DNA of 64,000 nt from Datisca glomerata (Eukaryota > Streptophyta > Magnoliopsida > Cucurbitales > Datiscaceae), in contig QANY01008965.1 of the NCBI GenBank assembly GCA_003255025.1, positions 248,001 to 312,000 of the forward strand, in the 5' to 3' direction. This document shows, piece after piece, positions 55,553 to 64,000 of this stretch. The notes beneath the pieces were generated by a model. That model saw only the letters and a program-made list of their open reading frames with translations, made no database searches and was not told where the DNA came from. Made by a program: the position numbers and the translations under genes. Numbering within the stretch: the stretch's first letter is position 1; every line of letters begins with the position of its first letter.

Positions 55553-58130
55553 CTCATATGTAAATCTTTAAGAAATAATAAACTCACCAACATATAAAAA
55601 AATTTAATGTAAATTCTTCTTTAAATAAGAATCTCATTTATTAGAATCACTATATATGAATATTCTTTTTTTTGTTACAAATCCCTTCTAAACATTTTAC
55701 ATTTCAAAGACCATGATACAACCTTGCTACGATACAACTTAATTTAAAATCCCCTGATATTTTTTAGTAATTGTTTTCAGCTGCATGATTTTTACCCTCG
55801 GGATCAAGTTACAATGCGTTTATCATCTCTGATATGTACTATTCACAAAGGTCCTTCCATTTCTTTAATCTTCAAGAAAAGAACTTTAAATTAGGAACCC
55901 TAATTTTATGAAGGACATTTGTACCTCAAGAAGCCATTTGAATCAATGTCAGCAATCTTAACAATAGAGCCTTCAATCATATGGAAAATAATATTACCAA
56001 GATGAAAAATCATGAAGAAGCAATATCACTATAAAATTATCAGGTAGGTTCTAAAGAAGTTCATGACCATAAACCATTATCAATATTGAACCGTACTATA
56101 ACTATCACTGATCCAGAATAATTAGCACGAATGCCCTCTTCTTTCCGGAATAAGCATATAGTATGAAAGTTTAATAAATTTTATCATATTCATCTTCCTC
56201 TTCCCGCTCAAGCGGCACAAAAAAATATAATAAATTTTATTTAGCAAGCAACACTTATCATATCCTGGCATTTTCAAACATACTCCCACCTTCACAGTAG
56301 AAACTATGTATAAGCTCATCAATATAATTTTCATAACTCTACTAGATATATTTTTTCCTTCATTTTTATTTTCCCAGGTTAGTTCATAAGATAAATTTGG
56401 GAAGCATGAAAACATAGAAAAAATTATCATACCACAGCAATGATAATGACAAGATCATCATAGTGCTTCTTATCAGTACGTTGAACAACAAGACTATCAC
56501 TTCCATCCTCTTCCTAGTATAACAAGACACACAAATATGTAACTAGATGCTCATACCAATGTATTATGAGACACAAGGCGCTATCAGTTATCTACTCTTG
56601 CAAAATGTGAAAATAAAAAATATTGTTCTAATTACAATAGCATTGAAAAATTTGCAAACTTGACGACATAGGCCAAATAATGAAAAGGTTGACATAATTA
56701 AACTCTTAGATTAAATCTCACCAATATTTTCATCAATGAAGAAATTATTTCCAGCTCTAGGCTAATAACCATGAAAGTCATGTATAGGTTTCCTGCTCCA
56801 CTTGGCTCACTTGCAAAGACAATAAAGATCATCAAGACAACATCCTTAACCTACAAATTACCACAAAAAAGATAAACAAACTAGAACACTCCAGAAAGTG
56901 TGATAGATGTTAAAGAGCTAAAGTGGCTTGGTTTGGCTACAACTAGAATTATAGTAAAACATGTCAGTGGATAAGTAAAAGTAATCTTACAATTTGAAAA
57001 CAGAGTAAATTGGGAACAAGTAATAGACTCAAACATCTCAAAGTAGTTCCTTCTCAAAGTATCCCAAAGAAACCAAACCTAAGCATCCTCAATCGTACTA
57101 TTTAAACCTTCAAAGATGTGGCCACAACAAAACATTCAGCAACATTTAATTTCAATCCCAGACTTTCTTCACATATTTTCCAAATTAATCTAGTAACCTA
57201 AAAGGTGCATCACCATTGAGATTTGTTTACTATGAAAAATGGAATTGATATGTGAAAGAAGCTACATCATACAATAAACTAAAAATCTTACCTTAATTGT
57301 AAAATCCTTCACCCAAAATCCATATGTATGCCTCTAAGACCGAACTCACTTCTTCAAGCTCTTCTTATCCTTCTAAAGCTTAAAACCAACCAAATCATCT
57401 TCTTAACAGTAATATTTTACTCACTTGGCATGAGATAGAAGAATAAATATATGAGAGGCTAAAAAAGCCAAAACAAAACACGTTTCCTAAAAATAGATAA
57501 AAGTAAAGCATAAGAAGAGAAATCCGAATATGCTTGTTTCAACGATTAAGATGCTTCTGAATATCAATCTTCTGCTTGGAAGTACTTAATCTAGCAGCAT
57601 ATGATAGAGAAATCGGACCCCATAAGTAAAAAAATTACAACCGTTTGGGAGAAAGAGAATAAGCAAAATGCGAGTTGTAGAGCATGACGATTACCATGTA
57701 GAGAATGACAGAGATAGGACACGGCGGATAGCAAAATGACGGAGAGACAACACAAAGAGAGCACCACGACCACCATGGACAAAGCACAATGCAAGGAGGG
57801 CTTTCGACGCACAGAGAGGAGGGAAAAACTGAGTTTGGTAAGCTTTTAGGGTTCGAATGAAAATGAAAAGAAAATGACAAAAATGTAGAAAGACCTAAAT
57901 TTGATGGTACCTACTTCGTAGTACACCATAACAGAGAGAGACAAAGAGAGAGATAGAGAGCATGAATGAGAGCACCAGGATCACAACGGAGAGAGAGCAA
58001 GTTTGGTGAAAGCTTTCGAATGAAAATGAAAATAAGAAGAGTGGGGGAAAATTGTACAAAGATAAAACTTAATGGAAACGAGAAACCTGTGTTTCAGGTT
58101 AAAAGGTAAAAGACCTATCAATGGCCCAGA
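55553..58130 (-). pseudogene. Decayed exon-intron segment, unrecognised gene
   Basis: On the minus strand, short exon-like stretches with GT-AG edges occur. One reads EELEEVSSVLEAYIWILGEG (about 57300-57380, donor GTAAGA). Another is an open 43-codon stretch with acceptor TTTGTAG and donor GTGAG (about 56725-56855). A third reads EEDGSDSLVVQRTDKKHYDD (about 56440-56510, acceptor CTAG, donor GTATGA). A fourth reads GNIIFHMIEGSIVKIADIDS then NGFLRYKC (about 55925-56010). The order suggests a multi-exon gene transcribed leftward from a start region near 57600-58100. I do not recognise the protein. The purine-rich 5' region is partly duplicated (57746-57880 and 57945-58040), which would disturb a promoter. 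Confidence 0.35.
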
Positions 58131-59500
58131 TTAATCTCAGCAGATCCAACGGTAATTATTTTCCCAACATCAATGCCGGAAAAAAATTCCCGACATGTAA
58201 GAATGATCCATTTCACTACTATTCAATAAGAAAATAAAAATGTTGAATATTCTACTGTATATATCAACTAAATACTTCTGTAAGAATTATTCATCTGGAC
58301 AACACAATACTTGTATGAATGAAAATGTTCAATAAGTTGCAATATCTTTTTGTTTGTGATTGTGGGGAAGAGTTATGAGGAGTATCTGGTCATTATCAGA
58401 ATTCCTCTAGAATGTGTGAAGTATGCTTGGGAGAAGGATACATACAAATTGCAAGGGTCGTTTGGTTCGAGTTTTTTATGATTAATTGTAAGAATGTGAT
58501 TAGTGAGAATGTGAATAGGGGATTATATTAATGAGAATACATGATTACTATGTTTGACATATATTAAAATCTTTGTAATAAATTAATGAGAATGCAAGAT
58601 TGCTATATTTAATTTGTATAACCTTTTTAACGATAATATATAATAGATTATAATTTGGCCTTATGATTTAAATATATTAAACGATAAAATGGTATTTAAT
58701 TAAATAATATTTCAAAACTATAACAAAACTTAATACTACCTACAAAAAAAATCTAAGTATGCAAAATTTAATGATTAAAAAGAATAATGTCAAGAAACCC
58801 ATTACAAATTTGGCAATGTACAGAAATTAAATTTTTGGGCTAAAAGTAGTCAAATCTCATAAAACATTTGTGTTAAAAACAATTATAAAAGAAAATAAAC
58901 ACTTGTGTAAAATGATGTGGGAGTTGGATAAGATTGCAGGGAATAATAATTCAAGGAGAATCTTTTATAGCTAGTCCTTTGAGGAGGTACAATATTCTGG
59001 TGGGAATAAGATTTTCATCCACTAATATTTGATTCCTTGCCTAAGAGAATTTCTAATACTCCTAGAATGCATTCACATAATTTAACACCGAGCATGTATC
59101 TTTTTAAATTTTAAGAGCTCATGCGCAATTTATGTCGGAGTGATCCAATAATGACTAAGTTTTTAAAACTAAATCTTAATTAACGAAATGATGCATTTAT
59201 TGTAATAGGAGTGCCATATATAATAAATAAAATAATATTTTTAATGTGGTTCGATAAATTTATCTACCTCCATTTCATCATCATTACATACCATAAAACG
59301 ACAACTACCTAACCCAAGTCATATTATGCTCAAATCTAAACTTAATACATACAAAATCATACATTGAAAACTATAATTAGTTTAGACAAAAATCATAACT
59401 CATCGATCAGACTACAGGCAATTCACTAACTTGTAAACAATCTTCACAGACAAGCGAGCCTCTCATAGCACTAGGTATCTCTCCTCTTGGGATAGAATTA
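58131..59500. other. AT-rich spacer with possible small transposon
   Basis: From 58457 the phrase GGGTCGTTTGGTTCGAG resembles the terminus of PIF/Harbinger- or hAT-type MITEs, followed by GAATGTGATTAxxGAGAATG repeats. A convincing inverted partner was not found; the region to about 59060 may be the element body. Confidence 0.35.
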
Positions 59501-59610
59501 TCCTCCCCCTCCCTCCCTCCCTCTCTCTTTGCTCTCTCCATCCCTCCCTCTCTCCCTCTTTGCTCTCTCCATCCCTCCCTCTCTCCCTCTTTGCTCTCTC
59601 TCCCTCTTTA
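59501..59610. repeat. Pyrimidine tandem repeat, about 31 bp
   Basis: Three units of CTTTGCTCTCTCCATCCCTC plus CCTCTCTCCCT, preceded by CCCTCCCTCCCTC simple sequence. Confidence 0.9.
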
Positions 59611-60888
59611 CTCACTACGAGATGCTTCCTCTAAGGTAAAACAACTTCACACCCTCCATCAAATCAGAATCGCCTAACCCTTACTACAACTTCATTTTTA
59701 TAAAAACTCAAAACTCTGATATCTTTCGTATTCAAAAGAGAAATCTCGTTCAAAATCATCACCATAATATTTTTTTAAATATCTCCACAGAATAAGAAAT
59801 TAAGTATTACGAAGTTTAATGCATATTTTTTAACAGTATCAATCAATCATAAATCAGTGTTAAACCAGTGTTATATCACTTATTAAAATGAAAGTCTTTT
59901 ATAGATATACTAACATATAAATTATTGACACATTACTTTATCAATTAAAATTCGGTCTAAAACTAAGTCAATGTAGAATTACTCATTATACTGGTTGAGA
60001 CAAGAAACATCTAGTAGATGAACGTATGCCACAAAACCAAGACGTGTAAACTACTTGTCTTTCAAAAGTATATAAATCCCCACAACAACTATTTTTAGTA
60101 TGAACTACATTTAAACAATATGACTTGCATGTTATATATTCATTTAACTATGCGGTGACAAACTAGATATGTAAGAATGTAAATTTTAAATATTGTATGT
60201 ATTAGAAACTCAAACATTTTGTAATTTGAAATTAAATTATTGAATTTGTACCATAGTATCGTTCTTTAAATAGTATAAAAATGATTTTATTTCATCGATT
60301 GTCATATTCTTAAAAAATTTAAATCATTACTAGAATATTCAAAAATATATTAAGGTCTTTTTCTTAATTTAATTTGTTTGGATTTTATGTTTATTTTCAT
60401 GTTTCTAATAAAATAAATATTACAAATTCCTAATATATATACAAAATTAATCTTTACAAACATTCATGTTATTAATTACATTATATTATAAAAAATATTC
60501 AAATTGAAAGCTATTTATAAATTTTCATTATGTAAATGAAAAATGGGTGAAAGGCCTAATTTGTACTATGTTTGAAGAGGTTATAAGGGTCAAAGTGAAA
60601 TTAAAGTTTCATCTTTTTAAGCCTCTTTTGATATGTTTGAAGAGGTTTAAAGGGTAAAAGTGAAATTAAAGTTTCTCCCCTTTAAACCTCTTTAAATATA
60701 ATGTAAGTATAGATATAGATATTATACACATATATATATACACACTACTACTTGGATAAATAAAAAGAAATACTATTAATTGGGTAAGAAAAACAAGAAA
60801 TGCTATTTATTGAGTAAAAAACATCTAACGGGGAAATACTGTAAATATATATTTAACAACATTTTCCAATATCAGTTCACAAACAAGA
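59611..60888. repeat. AT-rich region with a dispersed repeat family member
   Basis: 60380-60720 (TTACATTATATTATAA, ATTTATAAATTTTCATTATG, GTGAAATTAAAGTTTCxxC, AAACCTC/GAGGTTTxAAGGGT) matches the family seen twice at 25900-26470. 60590-60700 itself has two copies of GATATGTTTGAAGAGGTT..AAAGGGTAAAAGTGAAAT. No gene. Confidence 0.5.
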
Positions 60889-61310
60889 AAAACAAGTAAT
60901 ATAACTTATCAGCATATCATCTACACAAAAAAAGAAGACAGCAGCATCTTATAGAAGCAAGAACATATTAAGCTCATGCTGTATTACTCGGTCCAAAATC
61001 ACACTACTACAATGGGGTAGTTCTCTCTTTTACATATGTACATATATAACAAGAAATGTGCCCATATCGATACAACTTACAACACAAGAAATAAAAGTTA
61101 GGTGAAGTTATCAGCATATCATCTTCACCCAAGAAAAAAAGACTTACAGCATCTTATAGAAGCAATTAACATATTAAGTTCAACCTATTACAACGTACAA
61201 AATGCACACAATTACAATTGGAATATATAATTCTCTCTTTTACATGTGTATATAATATAACAAGAAATGTGCCATTTACCGATATAACTTACAAACAATA
61301 TACATTTCAA
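60889..61310. repeat. About 205-bp tandem duplication 3' of the WDL gene
   Basis: TATCAGCATATCATCT at 60907 and 61109; TTCTCTCTTTTACAT at 61021 and 61231; ATAACAAGAAATGTGCC in both. Copies differ by small indels. The right copy ends about 180 bp from the WDL stop codon, so it may include the gene's 3' UTR. Confidence 0.9.
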
Positions 61311-61487
61311 ATTAGCACAACTCGCTCAAGCAATTCAGTAAGAGTGAAAAACACATGCCATTTTCCTACCAGAATATTTATATGGTAACTATGCCAAATC
61401 AAGGCTCAACACCCTTTTCGACTTCAAATTAATGAAAGACTGACGTTCACGATTAAACAATGATGTCTACGTTATTTTTCTGCTCGC

Positions 61488-64000
61488 TTAGACTTTTACT
61501 TTGCAAGTTTCATTTCCATTACGTCTGCTGATCTCATGACCTTTAGTTTTGGGGCTGAAGGAAGTTACTGGGACCAGTTTTTGACTACCGAGGCTGAGGC
61601 GATGTGCTCGGGTACAGGATTTTCCCTTTATATCTCGAGTTGAGATAACTGCATCGCCACAACTCTTTCGCCGGGTGAAATTTGGTGATTTTGGCCTTGT
61701 CAATGGCAGCTAACACCATAGAAAGCGGCAGCGTTAGCACTTGATTGAAGAAAAGCTGCAGATAGTTAGAGACAGTGTGTGCTTGTGTATTTGCAGATTC
61801 TAGATCAAAATATTATGTCACATACAGACACACCAACAGAAAAATGAAGGCAAAATCGTCACAAATAAGAGTAAAATGTACTTGTGGTTCAAATTTAGTC
61901 CATGTAATTCTAATTTTCCCAATCAAGTGATTCAAGTCTACCAATAATTTATAATGCTACAATCAAATCCTTTCATTAAGCCTCACACCTTGGGCGCCAC
62001 GTGCGTTTTGGATAATTTAATGTTTATAATTAACAATCAGGTGTTCTTTCACTGTCTAATCATCGACGAAATAAAAATATCAAACATTTAGGGTCAACGT
62101 GGAGGGACAAAAAAATGTACGTTTCCCAATAGAAAAATCTATACCCAAATCTACTCTGGAAAAATCTTGGCCCTTTACAAATGAATAGCATTCTTATCAA
62201 AATTATCAGGTCCTAAAATAAATGTATTTTCATAATTATGTTGAGTTCTTGATCACTTATTAAGTGCAAATTTATAACTATTTTGCACGATTTACATGCA
62301 ACCTGAAACCCAAACTCACCCAGACTGAAAGGGATTGTGATGCTCACCTTTTTAAGTTCAACCTTAGGTGGTGGTCCCTCATAGTAGAAACTAGGTACTG
62401 GATTAGCTTTGATCACTAAGTTCTTTCTTAACTGCTTGATTGCTGCTTCTTGCTCTTCCTATGAACATTGCAAAAGATTAAATGAAGAACTAAGAGATAC
62501 TTTTAGCAGTTATTTGAGAAACATTTACCATCAGGTGTGCAAAACACAATTAGAAAAAGGAAAGAGAAAATTACATCAGCCTCCCCTCTATTTTTCCCTA
62601 ATCACATGGGCATCACCCCCTATATTTAAAAATACCGGGCCCCTCATGAGGTTCACTATAATCTTACAATTGAAACCAACCAATTGACAGAAAGAGTTAA
62701 CATCGGCTAATTTGCATCGAAATGTTCTAGCTACTCACCATATTACTGCTTTTATTGGGTTTTACACTTGTTTCTTATATAGCTATTATGGGTTTTATGA
62801 GTTTATTGATCTGTACATAAGGGATGTAATTGAAAGGGAAGAATCCATAAAAGCATCTACATGTGTAAAATCCACAAAAGCAGTTATGCTTGGGACAAGT
62901 CCGATATTTCTGTCAGCCAGGTGGTATCAAGTGTAGAATTACAGTAAACCTCATGGATGGTACGCGTAATTTTCAAAACAGAGGGAGTGTGTGTGTAATA
63001 AAGGTAAAATAGAGGGGTTGGAGTAATTTTCCAACAGAAAATAAAAGAACGAAATTTGAAGTGATTTACCTTGGTTCTTGCTTGACACTGGCTTCTCTCG
63101 GCCTCTAAAGCTTGCTGTTTCTCTTCCAACTTTCCATAGAACTAAATGAGAGAAATTACACAATAAACAATCGGAATATTACATTGCAGTCATAAAGTAG
63201 CTAGTAGAATAGACAACACAATTACCTCCTTCCTTTTTTCAGCACGTTCAGCAGATCTAAATGAGGGAGATACACCCATAGTTACCTTGTATTTAACTGT
63301 TCGAATAGATGCAGCGGTACTATGCATTGCTAAGGATAACCCAACCAAAGATGACAGAAACCAAATTTACCAAATAAAAGAACTAATAAAATGCAAAACT
63401 TCAAAGAGGATACGATGAAGCAACAGAACAATTGTCTTCTTCATCATTATGTCTTCTATAATCTTGCTGAATTTGCTTCCTTGATAAAATAGGTGAGTTG
63501 TGCTGCAAAAAACAAAATAAAAATATATTTAATTTAGAAAACATAAATCAAAAGATGCTTCACGTGTCAGAAAGAATAAATAGAGTGTTTCTCGCAGGTG
63601 AAAGGTCACAATCTAAAAGCATAACTACTGATATTTGGTAATAACCATCTACCTGAATCTCCTTACTGTCTATTAAAAAGAAAATTCGAGTAAAGTTCTT
63701 TCTAATACTTTTTAAGAGATTCAATCACCTGAGAATTCTTTTTAAGATTTGGAGAACAGTTGGTTATCTCGGTCCCAGTAGAATGTGTACAGGTTCCTCG
63801 CTTTTCAGTTTCAAAATCAAAAGGCTCTGGAACAGTACAACATTTTCGCATGTTTTCAGCAGGTTTCGTACTAGGTGGACTTGTCTTTCTATATTCATTC
63901 AACTTCTGAGCTCCAGGTTTCTCATTTTTCCCGTCAGGCAAGCCAGTGTCTAGATTTGTGCTTTTTGCACCCAACACATCTTGTTTTCCATGATAACTCC
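61488..64000 (-). CDS. WVD2-like (WDL) TPX2-domain microtubule-associated protein, 5' end outside the window
   Basis: Six exons can be joined with GT-AG borders and kept phase: 64000-63729, 63502-63414, 63319-63226, 63141-63070, 62458-62348 and 61709-61488. Together they give about 285 C-terminal residues. Visible order: a serine/proline-rich region with [14 protein letters not shown], then DNCSVASS, then the TPX2 domain. In the TPX2 domain are [40 protein letters not shown] and [20 protein letters not shown]. It continues [31 protein letters not shown], and a basic serine-rich tail to the TAA. The KLEEK and PxPSFYxEGPPPKxELKKxPxTRxKSPKLxRRKSC segments are diagnostic of the WVD2/WDL family. 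These proteins bind and bundle cortical microtubules and influence cell expansion and organ twisting. No lesion is visible. The intron at 62459-63069 contains a MITE. Which WDL member it is cannot be decided. Confidence 0.92.
61860..62110. repeat. Repeat-like segment in the last WDL intron
   Basis: TGTACTTGTGGTTCAAATTT, GTCCATGTAATTCTAATTTT and AACGTGGAGGGAC are phrases common in dispersed plant DNA repeats. Boundaries not found. Confidence 0.3.
62566..63031. mobile_element. MITE with about 105-bp terminal inverted repeats in a WDL intron
   Basis: Ends GAAAATTACATCAGCC (62566) and the inverted GGTTGGAGTAATTTTC (ends 63031). Inverted similarity extends about 105 bp inwards (CCCCTCTATTTT, CACCCCCT/CACTCCCT, CTCATGAGGTT/TCATGAGGTTT, CTATAATCTTACA/CTGTAATTCTACA). 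Long inverted repeats suit a MULE-derived MITE. No target duplication was resolved. It does not touch the splice sites. Confidence 0.8.

Noticed and set aside
57591..57880. Two overlapping minus-strand frames near the decayed gene
   Set aside because: Cysteine/leucine-rich translation of purine-pyrimidine-biased 5' region that is partly duplicated; no family resemblance.
61488..61703. Treating the 71-aa frame as a separate small gene
   Set aside because: It is the last exon of the WDL gene, entered through an acceptor at 61710-61711, upstream of its first ATG.
1..64000. tRNA or rRNA genes
   Set aside because: No cloverleaf with matching A and B boxes or rRNA core sequence noticed; a tRNA scan would settle this.

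Overview
The window is AT-rich plant nuclear DNA, most likely from a eudicot. Evidence: two recognisable plant gene families (a DVL/ROTUNDIFOLIA small peptide and a WVD2-like TPX2 protein with GT-AG introns), plant transposon families (MULE with plant mobile domain, CACTA, hAT, Ty3-gypsy, L1-type LINE) and a plant-specific DUF7745 remnant. No bacterial, organellar, rRNA or tRNA gene was recognised. The species cannot be told from the sequence.

Only two genes look intact. The DVL small-peptide gene is at 16547-16774 (+). The WVD2-like (WDL) microtubule-binding gene is at 61488-64000 (-); its last six exons can be read and its 5' end lies beyond the window. Everything else is mainly nested and decayed transposons separated by AT-rich DNA.

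Layout. 1-1364: minus-strand Ty3-gypsy end (pol C-terminus, LTR, primer-binding-site-like sequence, leader). 1790-2690: diverged direct repeats. About 2770-9065: a MULE whose minus strand carries a transposase fragment and a plant mobile domain (PMD) gene, interrupted at about 4283-8182 by an LTR-element piece holding a DUF7745 pseudogene. 9210-12302 or further: a gag-only LTR element. 13972-16363: a hAT element with a perfect 8-bp target duplication, ending about 107 bp upstream of the DVL TATA box. 21365-24047: a CACTA deletion derivative. 29110-30060: a LINE 3' end. 30833-39047: a complete LTR element with no recognisable protein, whose interior is built of several tandem-repeat families. 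39566-43009: decayed gypsy element with tRNA-iMet-type primer site. 43010 to about 48715: gag/protease gypsy element with a roughly 178-bp array and an inserted DNA transposon. About 49040-54930: a second PMD gene, decayed, between complex subterminal repeat arrays. 54977-55549: a 20-bp minisatellite. 55560-58130: an unrecognised decayed exon-intron segment. 60889-61310: a tandem duplication downstream of the WDL gene.

The strongest candidates for something unusual are the MULE/PMD/DUF7745 nest, the repeat-built LTR element, and the PMD element with mirrored subterminal arrays. Element boundaries are read by eye; those marked approximate could move by tens to hundreds of bases.
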